A stretch of DNA of 64,000 nucleotides from Methanosarcinaceae archaeon. GTDB lineage: Archaea > Halobacteriota > Methanosarcinia > Methanosarcinales > Methanosarcinaceae. This document shows, piece after piece, positions 52,317 to 61,083 of this stretch. The position numbers and the translations under genes were made by a program. The DNA lies in assembly GCA_030611265.1 (NCBI GenBank), contig JAUWQD010000001.1, positions 105,154 through 169,153 on the forward strand, in the 5' to 3' direction. The notes under the pieces were generated by a model. That model did no database searches. It had not been told where the DNA came from and worked only from the letters and a program-made list of their open reading frames with translations. How positions within the stretch are numbered: position 1 is the first letter of the stretch; each line of letters opens with the position of its first letter.

Positions 52317-52802
52317 ATGGATTTTACAAAAATAAAGTCAGCTAGCATACTGACTTTAGCAATTGAACTACTTAGTGAAACAAGTATAATAAAGTTGCCA
52401 AAAAGTGCAAAGTACAGCCTTCAAGACACATTAACCGTTTTACTTCACGCAGCCACATCAACCAGCAACTCATCAGAATCAGCAAGTAATGACCTTAGAC
52501 TAAATAGTCATGATAAAAATATACCGTCATCCGATACTATTAATGCATACATAAAATCAAACAACATAGAACATATTCTATCTTCCTTTAGGAAGATTAA
52601 CCAAAGCATCGTAAATACACTAAATCTTCAAGGTACGACTCACGATGTTGCCATTGATTTTCACGATATACCTTTTTATGGGTCCAAAAACACACCTAAT
52701 GTAAGGGGAATTAAAGGTGACAATACACACATCCTTCGCTGCTGTTTGTATCACCGACCGTGTCCGGCAGTGAAAAAGAAGTATCCTGTTTCATTCAAAT
52801 AA
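52317..52802 (+). pseudogene. Truncated DDE transposase
   Basis: An N-terminal piece of about 138 residues of a DDE transposase: a helical DNA-binding front (KYSLQDTLTVLLHAATSTS), and the first catalytic Asp in DVAIDFHDIPFYG with TPNVRGIKGDNTH after it. The remaining 24 residues (RCCLYHRPCPAVKK and on) do not fit and look frameshifted, and the second Asp and Glu of the triad are missing. Methanogen ISH3/IS4-like elements have this front end; the exact family is unsure. Confidence 0.7.
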
Positions 52803-52889
52803 AAATATAAAATTCCAGCATCCGAATTGGTTTTTAATGTAGAGTATCAAGTCAAAAACTATAAATATAATGATAAATCATGATATATT

Positions 52890-53057
52890 GTGGAGAAACA
52901 AAACACAAACCCAAGAGGCAACGGCTACAAAGTGGCGATAATCACTCAGAGTGCTAATGGGATGATTACGACAAATGCGTGGTTGCGGAAGTTAGGGTAA
53001 AGCGAGAAGGATGTTATCCGTATAATGTTGCCAACCTTCTCATTCATTTCATTTTAA
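52890..53057 (+). pseudogene. Short AbrB-like or element-associated ORF with an in-frame TAA
   Basis: From GTG 52890 the frame reads 36 codons (NPRGNGYKVAIITQSANGM, then ITTNAWLRKLG), meets TAA at 52998-53000 and carries on plausibly with SEKDVIRIMLP to TAA at 53057. NAWLRKLG-x-SEKDVIRI has the rhythm of AbrB/SpoVT or DUF2080-like short proteins that accompany transposons. The stop is ochre, so pyrrolysine reading does not apply. The gene is probably inactive. Confidence 0.4.
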
Positions 53058-53091
53058 GTATTGGCTTTTTTTCTGGCTTTTTTTATTCGAT

Positions 53092-53574
53092 ATGCTTAAA
53101 TTCGAACAATATTATTCTAATCTGATGAGTTCTCTGCTAAATTTGAAATACTTATTCCATGTTGCAGTTTTTGGTTCCATTTTAGGTGGAGGTGTATTAG
53201 GGTATGCATTGTTGAACTATGGCGAATACAGTTCGATCTTTATATTGTTGGCTGGATTTATAGGCTGTCTGGGAATTGCTATATTGGAGATATTAAGCAT
53301 TAGGTTTGGCTCAATATCAAAAAACAGTTCATCGATCTCTACAATAGTCATTTATGGCATTTTTGGGTTGCTTACGCTATATATAGGATTCATTATTTCA
53401 TATCTCTACATGGATGTTGGGATAGGGCAGAATATGAAACCATTTGATGTCATGTCTCTTTACATGTTTTTTAGTGGTAGTATAGGTATTAAAGATACCT
53501 TGCTGGCATTTGTGGGTGCAATTTTAGCATCTCTTCTTCCATTAGTTACATCTTCTAAGACCATGAATAAGTAG
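53092..53574 (+). CDS. Small integral membrane protein
   Basis: A 160-residue protein with four hydrophobic helices (residues about 20-42, 46-67, 83-107, 132-152). No family is recognised. The ATG at 53092 has no strong ribosome site. It stands between the transposase remnant and aspS, suggesting accessory origin. Confidence 0.55.
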   Translation: MLKFEQYYSNLMSSLLNLKYLFHVAVFGSILGGGVLGYALLNYGEYSSIFILLAGFIGCLGIAILEILSIRFGSISKNSSSISTIVIYGIFGLLTLYIGFIISYLYMDVGIGQNMKPFDVMSLYMFFSGSIGIKDTLLAFVGAILASLLPLVTSSKTMNK

Positions 53575-53607
53575 ATTAATAATGAAGTAATCACTATTGA
53601 ACCGTTA

Positions 53608-53672
53608 TTCAATATCATCATCAATATCATCATCAATATTATCATTATAATCATTGTCAATAATCATAATCA
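53608..53672 (+). repeat. AT-rich tandem repeat before aspS
   Basis: ATCATCATCAAT-type units repeat several times (TTCAATATCATCATCAATAT and on) with decay to the right (TTATCATTATAATCATTG). Simple-sequence DNA of this sort varies in length by slippage. It ends about 13 nt before the aspS start, within its leader. Confidence 0.65.
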
Positions 53673-53684
53673 ATAGGTGAATAT

Positions 53685-55022
53685 ATGTCATTAGCGAAAC
53701 TCAGAACACATTATACAAAACAGATCAACCTCGATACGATAGGTGAGGATAAAGTCACGATCGCAGGATGGGTCCATGAAGTACGAGACCTTGGTGGGAT
53801 ATGCTTTGTGGTCTTGCGGGATCGTGAAGGTCGTGCACAGGTCACACTTGTTAAAAAGAAGATCGACAGGGAACTGTTCAACAGCGCAAGAAAACTTGTG
53901 CGTGAAACGGTAGTTTCTGTAACAGGCTCTGTAAAAGGATCAGATCAAGCACCAAATGGTTATGAGATCATTCCTGATACGATCGATGTACTAAATGTAG
54001 CAGATTCGCCTCTTCCAATGGACACGACCGGAAAGGTTGATGCAGAACTGGACACACGTCTTGATTCAAGGTTTATCGACCTTCGCCGCCCGGGTACACA
54101 AGCAGTCTTTAAGATCAGGCATGAAGTGCAAAAAGCAGTACGTGACTTCCTCACACAAGAGGGTTTCATCGAGAGTTCCACTCCAAAAGTTGTCGCAACA
54201 GCAACAGAAGGCGGAACATCACTTTTCCCGATCACATACTTTGACAGGGAAGCATTCCTAAACCAAAGTCCCCAGCTTTTCAAGCAGATATTGATGTCAG
54301 GCGGACTTGACAAAGTGTTTGAGATCGGACCTATCTTCAGGGCTGAGGAACATGACACACGTCGTCACCTTAATGAAGCGACCTCGATCGATATCGAAGC
54401 AAGTTTCATGGATCACTTTGATGTAATGGAGATACTTGAGAACATGGTTGCGTTCGTATATTCACAGGTCAAGGAAAATGCAGGACACATGCTTGAGGAT
54501 CTGGAAGTCGAATTAGCTATTCCAAAGACACCGTTCTTACGATTGACATATCAGGAAGCTATCGATATAGTGAATGCTGATCCTAACAGCGAGGAAGAAC
54601 TGCAATGGGGCGACGATCTTGGAACCACTTCCGAGCACCTCATCGGTGAGCATGTTTTCAACGAGACAGGAGAATCACATTACTTCATCATCGACTGGCC
54701 AAGCGAGATCAAGCCATTCTACGCAATGTCATACGAGGACAGGCCTGAGTTCAGCAAGTCATTCGATATGATGCACCGCACAATGGAACTTTCATCAGGT
54801 GCCCAGCGACTCCATGAGCATGATGCATTGAAGAGCCGGATCGAATCCAAGGGACTGGATTCCGATGGTTTTGATTTTTACCTGAGGGCTTTCAGATACG
54901 GCATGCCACCACATTCCGGCTGGGGAATCGGGTGCGAGCGTCTTGTGATGACAATGCTCGGGACTGATAACATACGCGATGTAGTATTGTTCCCAAGGGA
55001 CAGGAAACGATTGTCTCCCTGA
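53685..55022 (+). CDS. aspS: Aspartyl-tRNA synthetase (archaeal type)
   Basis: A 445-residue class IIb synthetase. The N-terminal OB-fold (residues 15-105: [26 protein letters not shown]) binds the anticodon. Motif 2 ([20 protein letters not shown]) and motif 3 ([13 protein letters not shown]) make the active site. It may be non-discriminating and also charge tRNA-Asn, as in many archaea; that depends on anticodon-loop residues not judged here. AATAGGTGA lies 5-13 nt before ATG 53685. Confidence 0.97.
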   Translation: MSLAKLRTHYTKQINLDTIGEDKVTIAGWVHEVRDLGGICFVVLRDREGRAQVTLVKKKIDRELFNSARKLVRETVVSVTGSVKGSDQAPNGYEIIPDTIDVLNVADSPLPMDTTGKVDAELDTRLDSRFIDLRRPGTQAVFKIRHEVQKAVRDFLTQEGFIESSTPKVVATATEGGTSLFPITYFDREAFLNQSPQLFKQILMSGGLDKVFEIGPIFRAEEHDTRRHLNEATSIDIEASFMDHFDVMEILENMVAFVYSQVKENAGHMLEDLEVELAIPKTPFLRLTYQEAIDIVNADPNSEEELQWGDDLGTTSEHLIGEHVFNETGESHYFIIDWPSEIKPFYAMSYEDRPEFSKSFDMMHRTMELSSGAQRLHEHDALKSRIESKGLDSDGFDFYLRAFRYGMPPHSGWGIGCERLVMTMLGTDNIRDVVLFPRDRKRLSP

Positions 55023-55085
55023 TACATATCTTGCGAGTTTTGGAATTAGTATTTGTGGGCATATTATAATTACGGATAGATAAAA

Positions 55086-55784
55086 ATGAAAGACAGAAAT
55101 CCGACAGCAGCAAGTATCGAAAAACAGAAGGCAGGAGAAGCGGCAGGAGAGCTTGTCAAGGACGGCATGATAATGGGACTTGGCACAGGTTCGACTACCG
55201 CATACACGATAGCAGAAGTTGGCAGGCGTGTTGATGAGGGTCTTGACATTCTTGCGGTTGTGACCTCATACCAGTCCGAGATGCTTGCGATCGAGGCAGG
55301 TATTCCGCTCACTTCACTTGCAGAGCACTCCGTACTTGATATTGCGATCGATGGTGCCGATCAGGTGGATGCACATTTCAATGTGATAAAGGGCGGCGGC
55401 GCGGCTCATACCCGTGAAAAAGTAGTAGCGCGGTCTGCAAAGCGTTTTGTTATTGTTGCGGATGATTCCAAAGCCAGTGAGCAATTGAACCACTTTGTAC
55501 CTATCGAGGTACTGCCTTATGCCAAGAATCTGGTCATACGTCAGATGAACGAACTTGGAGGCGAGCCGCAGATGCGTCTTGGTGTTCGCAAGGATGGACC
55601 TGTGATATCCGATAACGGCAATTTCATACTCGATGTGGAGTTTGGTGTTATCAAAGATCCTGCAAAACTCTCACTTGAATTATCGGCATGCACAGGTGTG
55701 GTTGAGCATGGCATATTTACGGATGTGGATGATGTCTACATCGGGCAAAAAGATGGATCGGTGACGATCACATCGTCAAAATAG
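55086..55784 (+). CDS. rpiA: Ribose-5-phosphate isomerase A
   Basis: A 232-residue Rpi[11 protein letters not shown] is the phosphate loop, IDGADQVD and [11 protein letters not shown] hold the catalytic Asp, Lys and substrate contacts. It interconverts ribose and ribulose 5-phosphate. It follows aspS by 63 nt and may share its transcript. Confidence 0.96.
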   Translation: MKDRNPTAASIEKQKAGEAAGELVKDGMIMGLGTGSTTAYTIAEVGRRVDEGLDILAVVTSYQSEMLAIEAGIPLTSLAEHSVLDIAIDGADQVDAHFNVIKGGGAAHTREKVVARSAKRFVIVADDSKASEQLNHFVPIEVLPYAKNLVIRQMNELGGEPQMRLGVRKDGPVISDNGNFILDVEFGVIKDPAKLSLELSACTGVVEHGIFTDVDDVYIGQKDGSVTITSSK

Positions 55785-55826
55785 CCAGTTCAATAAGTAG
55801 ACATTCGCTAACGTTTGTATTAATTT

Positions 55827-55871
55827 GGAGTTCTTGTGCACTTTATACAAGGACTCCGGCGAATCTTCGCC
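55827..55871 (+). terminator. Two adjacent hairpins after rpiA
   Basis: GGAGTTCTTGT and ACAAGGACTCC (55827-55857) form an 11-bp stem with one G-T pair; GGCGAATCTTCGCC (55858-55871) forms a second stem directly after. No T-run follows. Their place 42 nt after rpiA suggests an end or protection structure. A third stem GCCGC/GCGGC lies at 56087-56098. Confidence 0.55.
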
Positions 55872-55916
55872 AATAAACTGTAAACCATACTGATAATTTT
55901 TATGCTTTTTTCATAG

Positions 55917-55973
55917 CATATATTTTTTAAATATATAGTGCGTGTTAATCCGAGCGTAGCGAGGATTTTCTCG
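55917..55973 (+). repeat. Dispersed hairpin repeat, copy A
   Basis: An AT palindrome and GTG precede a 33-nt hairpin (55941-55973): CGTG/CTCG outer arm, AATCC/GGATT, GA on each side, GC/GC around GTA. It is followed at a 60-nt period by copy B. The A change in the outer arm (CGTG) weakens one pair. Confidence 0.8.
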
Positions 55974-55976
55974 TTG

Positions 55977-56033
55977 TATATATTTTATGAATATATAGTG
56001 CGAGTTAATGCGAACGAAGTGAGCATTTTCTCG
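55977..56033 (+). repeat. Dispersed hairpin repeat, copy B
   Basis: Same plan as copy A with hairpin 56001-56033: CGAG/CTCG, AATGC/GCATT, GA and GA, AC/GT around GAA. Relative to copy A both arms of two stems have changed together. The rest of 55785-56146 has no gene; AT-rich sequence fills it. Confidence 0.8.
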
Positions 56034-56146
56034 TATTTTTAGAACAAAATTGGGCACATTATTAACAGATCATTGTTATGGGAATGTGCCGCCTGCGGCG
56101 ATTAAATTGTTTTTAGTTTTACTAATCAAAAATAAAAAAGCTGTGA

Positions 56147-57358
56147 TCAAGAGATCGTGTCATCTGCCAGTGGGCAGGCGCACATCTCCATCAATGCTTC
56201 TTCTCCTGTGTGTGATCCGCGTGCGATGAGTAGATCTCCTATCTGGACTACGGTTTTTGAGCCTGGGCTGTAAACCCACCTATCAGCACGTTTTACTGCC
56301 ATTACATGAACACCCGTCTCGGTCTCAAGATTGAGTTCGCTGAATGATTTTCCAACGATCGGGGAGCAGGCATCAACCTTCAATCTTGTAATAACTTCAT
56401 CGGAACCCCTTACTGCAAGTGTGATAATCGGATGCAGGTCAATATCCCTTAGCACTGTATCTGCAACTGAATAAGCAGCATCTGAAATTGATTCGGATGC
56501 ATTTGCAAGATGCAGGAGTCCGCGCAGTTGGTTTACATCAGGGACGTGTTTCGCAGTTTCCAAAACCCAGTGCTGGAGTTCATATTTCATTGAATCCATT
56601 TCGGATTCCAGTGCCCTCACCTCGTGTGCGATATCCTCATGATCAAAAAGAAGAGCGGAATATGCAAGCCCGACCGACAGTTCAGCCATGTTCTTCATAG
56701 CTACTATAATATCCACAGCCTTTTCGAGGTCCTTTAAGACCTTTTCATGCTGTATCTCTTTTGGTTTGTATTCCTGATTGGTTGCAAGTTCAAAAAAGAT
56801 TGGCACACCGTCATCATGACCGCGTGCAAAGAGCACATCATCCGGTCGTATGCGTGTGTCCTTGTTTGGATCATATACCCAATCATCATGTCGTCTTATT
56901 GCGATAATCCACATTCCCGGATCGCTATCGAGTTCGAGGTCATTGAGTGTGTATCCAACCATACTCGACTCCTCGTTCACAGTTGCGCGCACGATGGTTT
57001 CTTCCGCTTCCCGCAATGCAACCTTAAGTTCGAGTGGAATGCCCATATCCATCAAAACGATCTTGGCAATGTCACCTGCCGCATTTGCGATATTCTCGGA
57101 AGAGGCTGCAACCTGCAAAACGCCGGACATCTCCTCGGCTTCATCGATGCGCCGCGCGCTTAGCATTGCGGCAATTTTCATGTGATAATCGATGGTGTCC
57201 ATCTTATCTTCAAGGCGGAGAACCTCTTCTGCAATATCGTCAGCATCATATACCATTGCAGAATAGGCAAGATCTACCATCAATTCAGATGTATCTTTCA
57301 TCTCGATCAGAAGATCTTTGAGATTTCGCGGACTGTACTTTATTTCCTTTGGGCTCAT
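56147..57358 (-). CDS. Duplicated PhoU-TrkA_C (RCK_C) domain protein
   Basis: A 403-residue protein of two similar halves. Each has a PhoU-like helical domain (KDTSELMVDLAYSAMVYD, and KNMAELSVGLAYSALLFD) with acidic iron- or metal-type clusters, followed by an RCK_C/TrkA_C domain (PDDVLFARGHDDG, QIGDLLIARGSHTG) that in other proteins binds nucleotides. It is the soluble partner commonly beside archaeal MgtE-like permeases, which lie immediately upstream. A role in gating divalent cation transport is inferred. Confidence 0.88.
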   Translation of the reverse strand: MSPKEIKYSPRNLKDLLIEMKDTSELMVDLAYSAMVYDADDIAEEVLRLEDKMDTIDYHMKIAAMLSARRIDEAEEMSGVLQVAASSENIANAAGDIAKIVLMDMGIPLELKVALREAEETIVRATVNEESSMVGYTLNDLELDSDPGMWIIAIRRHDDWVYDPNKDTRIRPDDVLFARGHDDGVPIFFELATNQEYKPKEIQHEKVLKDLEKAVDIIVAMKNMAELSVGLAYSALLFDHEDIAHEVRALESEMDSMKYELQHWVLETAKHVPDVNQLRGLLHLANASESISDAAYSVADTVLRDIDLHPIITLAVRGSDEVITRLKVDACSPIVGKSFSELNLETETGVHVMAVKRADRWVYSPGSKTVVQIGDLLIARGSHTGEEALMEMCACPLADDTIS

Positions 57359-57441
57359 GATATTTCTACCAACTATATTTACTATATTTCTTAATGATAT
57401 ATAATGATTAATTCCTAATATGTATTAACTGCGATTGGTCT

Positions 57442-57999
57442 TTAGATGATTCCCAATATGTAAAGGGCGGTGAATATTCCGAAAACACCTACGAGGTCTC
57501 CAATTGTTGCGATTAGTGGTATTACGGTATCATCTGGGTCTATCCCGTACCTGTGGGATGTGACTGCAATCACGATAGTTGCTGAAAATACAACCAACAA
57601 TTCCAGTGAAGTTGTTATGAGGCTGATTTGAAGAAGCGTGCTTAATCCAATTTCAAAGTTCATCAATGCGCTTACCAGCCACACGATTATACTGAGTGCT
57701 ATCGATGCTGTTATTCCTACAATTATTGCTGCAAGAACACTATTTCGTATAACAGGATTTTTGTGGATATGGCTTCCAAGACCCATGTGGAATGCAGAAG
57801 ACAGACGTGCTCCCAGCATGCTACCTGTGTCCCCTCCAATTTTGATAAGTGCCGGTATCATTATCAGGAGCACTGGCATTGATATGAGGCTATCAATTTT
57901 TGTGTTTAGTATTTGTCCTGCTGCAATGCCTATTACGCATGTGATGAGCAACACCGGCAAGCTCCTGCCAACGATTCCCCTGATAGTATAATATGTCAT
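57442..57999 (-). CDS. MgtE-type membrane domain protein, second half
   Basis: A 185-residue membrane protein with five hydrophobic helices of the MgtE/SLC41 permease domain: MIPALIKIGGDTGSMLGARL and a late IDPDDTVIPLIATIGDLVG carry the Asp residues of the cation path. It lacks the cytosolic N and CBS domains of bacterial MgtE. It overlaps the upstream homologue by 4 nt; the two halves probably form one dimer-like channel. Confidence 0.88.
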   Translation of the reverse strand: MTYYTIRGIVGRSLPVLLITCVIGIAAGQILNTKIDSLISMPVLLIMIPALIKIGGDTGSMLGARLSSAFHMGLGSHIHKNPVIRNSVLAAIIVGITASIALSIIVWLVSALMNFEIGLSTLLQISLITTSLELLVVFSATIVIAVTSHRYGIDPDDTVIPLIATIGDLVGVFGIFTALYILGII

Positions 58000-58628
58000 A
58001 AGGCAAGCACCACCTTTGCAGCGACCATTAGCATGAACATTGAAACGATATCCCCAATGGTTGCTATTGCCGGAGTGACTACATTATCTGGATCGAATCC
58101 AAATCTAAACATTCCAAGTGCGAGCAGCACTGCAACTACGGAAAGTATGATCCCGGAGGTGACTCCTGCAATGACTGCGATGAGTGTCAGCATGAATGCG
58201 CCTGCGCTTTCAAGTCCCAATGCGAGAGTCACATAGTGCCCCAGTACACCGAGCACAATGGATAATATAAAACTGAGCAAAAGCGAGCCTGATACGTTAT
58301 TGATGAGTTCGGGATTGCTGTCTATCCGCGTGATAAGACCCATGTGGATCGCAGTCCCAAGGCGTGATCCAAGAGTGCATGATATGTTTCCACGCATTCC
58401 AAGTACGGCGGGTGTGATTACGATCAGACCCGGGATAAGCTGAAGTTCATTGATCATGCCTGAAAATATAATGCCTGCGACAACACCACCGATGGTTGCT
58501 ATTATCTGAAATGGCAGCGCTTCACGTACGATAGAACTGACACTGGCATACTCGCCAAGATATTCCTCAAATTCAATATCATCGTCATCATTGTGCGCAC
58601 GGTATGGCATAGGAGGTAGTACTGGCAC
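57996..58628 (-). CDS. MgtE-type membrane domain protein, first half
   Basis: A 210-residue homologue of the preceding entry, with an acidic cytosolic lead (HNDDDDIEFEEYLGEYASV) and five helices; IVITPAVLGMRGNISCTLGSRL and FDPDNVVTPAIATIGDIVS are the conserved segments. It is the first gene of the unit, followed by the second half and the PhoU-TrkA_C protein. Confidence 0.88.
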   Translation of the reverse strand: MPVLPPMPYRAHNDDDDIEFEEYLGEYASVSSIVREALPFQIIATIGGVVAGIIFSGMINELQLIPGLIVITPAVLGMRGNISCTLGSRLGTAIHMGLITRIDSNPELINNVSGSLLLSFILSIVLGVLGHYVTLALGLESAGAFMLTLIAVIAGVTSGIILSVVAVLLALGMFRFGFDPDNVVTPAIATIGDIVSMFMLMVAAKVVLAL

Positions 58629-58744
58629 TATTATTATTAAAACAATCCCATTTTTTGATGGGTGATTGGTGGGTGTAAAAAAAGAACGGTTATCCAGTCT
58701 TTAACTTGATTTTCAAAGATGTTATCAAAAACAGTACTGTGCGG

Positions 58745-58861
58745 CTATATAATTGTAGTCCCTATAAACAGCATCACCCCTGCCGCCACCGCCAGCCCGA
58801 TCATCCCGCTAACAGGTACCCCGCCCATAAACAGCTCCCGTGCGCTGTCTATCGCAGTGTT
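58745..58861 (-). pseudogene. C-terminal stump of an ABC-2 permease
   Basis: On the minus strand the last 38 codons of a permease are seen: AIDSARELFMGGVPVSGMIG and LAVAAGVMLF, then a stop. They match the end of the intact permease at 60355 (SIRELFMGGVPVEGIVGLAV). The 5' portion is missing; the break lies at 58854-58861, where the duplicated block begins. Confidence 0.85.
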
Positions 58862-58912
58862 TGGATGGGGCGGGCGCGCTGCTTCTCGATCACAGTGGGA
58901 GAGCGGAGGGGT
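58854..58912 (+). repeat. Duplicated GC-rich block, left copy
   Basis: GTCTATCGCAGTGTTTGG and the following GGCGGGCGCGCTGCTTCT to GAGCGGAGGG recur almost exactly at 59091-59153. The first seven bases also belong to the permease stump, so the join may have used this short shared sequence. Confidence 0.8.
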
Positions 58913-58950
58913 TATGAAGGGGTGAGTACGGCTGGAATCATTATTTTTAA

Positions 58951-58990
58951 GACACGGATTTACACGGATTTACACAGATTCACACGGATT
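58951..58990 (+). repeat. Four tandem 10-bp ACACGGATT-type units
   Basis: GACACGGATT, TACACGGATT, TACACAGATT and CACACGGATT follow each other without gaps. Tracts of this word are common in prokaryotic accessory regions. It lies between the left block copy and the broken ORF at 59029. Confidence 0.85.
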
Positions 58991-59028
58991 AGGAGTTACT
59001 ATTACATAAATTATATATTTTGATAGCC

Positions 59029-59218
59029 ATGGTGGAGCCCCCATCACTACCCGAGGCCGCCGCCCGCATCGCAGAGCACCCGCGCGCCGTCTATCACGAT
59101 GTTTGGTTGAGGCGGGCGCGCTGCTTCTCGATCACAGTGGGAGAGCGGAGGGCAAAGGGAGATTGAAGAACTTGTGGGGGCTGGAATCATTTCATTGTCA
59201 ACCGCAGAGTATGCATAG
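59029..59218 (+). pseudogene. Broken small ORF containing the right copy of the duplicated block
   Basis: From ATG 59029 a frame gives EPPSLPEAAARIAEHPRAVY and on; a shift within the block then gives GGRAASRSQWESGGQREIEE, LVGAGIISLSTAEYA with a stop at 59216. Joined, the pieces look like one short protein, perhaps a winged-helix regulator, now carrying a stop and a frameshift. The block 59091-59153 duplicates 58854-58912. At 59247-59263 lies a degenerate core of the hairpin repeat (TCC-GA-GC-TTA-GC-GA-GGA). Confidence 0.5.
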
Positions 59219-59323
59219 AAAAGCAACGTTTCGCGGATATGAGAAGTCCGAGCTTAGCGAGGAAATGGGTGAAATGCCGAAGACATGTAGCCAGATACGC
59301 TTTGGTATGTATTTTGTGACAAT

Positions 59324-59986
59324 TCATTTTTTCTCTCCATAAGAACTTAAGAATTGACCAAAAGCAAAAAGTGCATCATCGACTTTTTTAAGCCTTTTTA
59401 CGATCTCTTCGATGTTAGGCTCATGCCCTTTTGGTTTTTCCCCAATGATATTAGAGGATATAGCGATTTGAAAAAAGTAATCCCTATAATGTTTATATCC
59501 GTCCCAATCTTCTGGAACATATGTGTGCTTCTGAGTTAAGAAGGCACGAAAGACATTCTTATCTGCAATGGGGTATTCAAATGGACGAGCAATATGAAAT
59601 AAAAAAATTGGCCAGACAAATCCACTCGGAAAAATCTTTTCGGTTTCAATTTTAAACTCGTTATCACTTATTTCCCTTTGTCTAAACTTGTTGATGAAAT
59701 CTCTTTTTTCAATCACACGATTAACTTTTTTGTTCTCTTTTCCTTTGTTAGGTTCAGATTGTTTTTTTTCTGTAAGCCTCATCGGATCTTTCCAACGCAA
59801 CAATCGTTTGATGTTTTGTTCAGTTAAGTTATTCCCAAGATTCAATTCATTGATATAGTCAATAATTTCATCGCTCTTGAAAGCTTTTATAGTGTCATCG
59901 GAATAGTGCTTACTCCAATACTCAACGAATTGCTCAGCTATGTTAAGATCAAAATCTTCAAATTGTTTTGTATTCAGGGTGAACAT
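59324..59986 (-). CDS. Hypothetical protein, possibly accessory
   Basis: A 220-residue soluble protein, Lys- and Glu-rich, not assigned to a family. The segment FVWPIFLFHIARPFEYPIADKNVFRAFL resembles the pattern that ends HhH-type DNA glycosylase-like or related helical folds (hydrophobic helix, then YPI-D-NV-RA). AAGGAGAT lies 6 nt before ATG 59986, so it is probably expressed. It sits among remnants and may belong to a defence or mobile module. Confidence 0.55.
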   Translation of the reverse strand: MFTLNTKQFEDFDLNIAEQFVEYWSKHYSDDTIKAFKSDEIIDYINELNLGNNLTEQNIKRLLRWKDPMRLTEKKQSEPNKGKENKKVNRVIEKRDFINKFRQREISDNEFKIETEKIFPSGFVWPIFLFHIARPFEYPIADKNVFRAFLTQKHTYVPEDWDGYKHYRDYFFQIAISSNIIGEKPKGHEPNIEEIVKRLKKVDDALFAFGQFLSSYGEKK

Positions 59987-60354
59987 TTTACATCTCCTTT
60001 AATTGTCACATTATATATCGTTCTCACCATATACGACGTTGCCGAAGGCAATGTCCTGAAGGGCAAAGGCAAAGCCAGTAGCTTATATGCGGTGTTGTCG
60101 GAAATCTCCTCCTTTGAATTGAGAAATTTGGAAGCATATGAAAATAAAACTATTTCCACATCAGCACATACGAACTACTACAATATCCCGATTTGATGAA
60201 TACTGATTTTCGTATATATCTGGATGAATTTATTATTATTATTTCTATATTTTTATCATTTATATTAGTATCTATTTATACGTTCTTTGAACTTTTTTAC
60301 ATTCAGTAATTCACTGCTTTCCTTTTTAATCTTTGCCTCTCCACACGGCTTCCT
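59987..60354. other. Gene-free region between hypothetical gene and ABC-2 permease
   Basis: An open stretch near 60000-60190 on the plus strand (VAEGNVLKGKGKASSLYAVL) has no start, ribosome site or family match and I do not call it a gene. The remainder is AT-rich. Confidence 0.4.
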
Positions 60355-61083
60355 TCACACTCCCGTTCTCCTAAACTGCACCGTCCCCACACACACCATA
60401 ACCCCCGCAGCCACAGCCAGCCCCACAATCCCCTCCACAGGCACACCCCCCATAAACAGCTCCCGTATACTATCTATAGTATGACTCAACGGATTCACCA
60501 TTGCCAGCATCCTCAGCCACTCGGGCATCTGATCATACGGCATGAGTGCATTACTTGCAAAGAACAGCGGCATGCTGATCATGCTGTTCACAGCCGCATA
60601 GCCGTCGTGGTCGCTAATATGCAGGGCAAGAGTCGTGGCAAGAGCCGAAAACAGTACTCCGAACAGGAATAGTGTGAGATATATCAGGACAATGTTGAAC
60701 GGGCTGTGTATCCTCACTCCCAGCAGTGCGGCGATCAGGAGGATCACAGTAGCCTGAAGCAGCCCACGGGTGCTGATAAACAGGATCTTGCCCAGAAGGA
60801 TGCTCTCTCTTGGTGAAGGCATGGCAAGGAACTTGTTCAAAAACCCGAGAACCTTATCAAATATCATAAGGGCTCCTCCCTGCAGCGAGGAGAACAGCAT
60901 CGTCATCACCAGAATGCTCGGTGTCAGGAACTCAAGATAATTGTCAGTGAATCTTATAGGAAGGGTCAGTCCCACCAGGATCAACCATGCAGCCGGCATC
61001 ACAAGCGATGACACCACATTGATCCGGCTGCGGGTCCATTTCCTCATATCCCGCTCAAAATAATAGAATATCTGCTTCATCAT
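60355..61083 (-). CDS. ABC-2 type exporter permease
   Basis: A 242-residue permease with six helices and the ABC-2 signature NPLSHTIDSIRELFMGG near the end. It follows its ATPase with a 4-nt overlap. Together they resemble DrrAB-type exporters for drugs, lipids or surface glycans. The substrate is unknown. Confidence 0.93.
   Translation of the reverse strand: MMKQIFYYFERDMRKWTRSRINVVSSLVMPAAWLILVGLTLPIRFTDNYLEFLTPSILVMTMLFSSLQGGALMIFDKVLGFLNKFLAMPSPRESILLGKILFISTRGLLQATVILLIAALLGVRIHSPFNIVLIYLTLFLFGVLFSALATTLALHISDHDGYAAVNSMISMPLFFASNALMPYDQMPEWLRMLAMVNPLSHTIDSIRELFMGGVPVEGIVGLAVAAGVMVCVGTVQFRRTGV

Noticed and set aside
52998..53000. Stop codon read as pyrrolysine
   Set aside because: Pyrrolysine uses UAG; this codon is TAA.
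55917..56033. Two similar units 60 nt apart considered as a CRISPR
   Set aside because: The units make up the whole period, leaving no spacer, and other copies lie singly far away.
59906..60196. Plus-strand open frame with a coherent-looking end
   Set aside because: It overlaps the start of a better-supported minus gene, has no ribosome site and matches no family; codons before 60000 are antisense to that gene.
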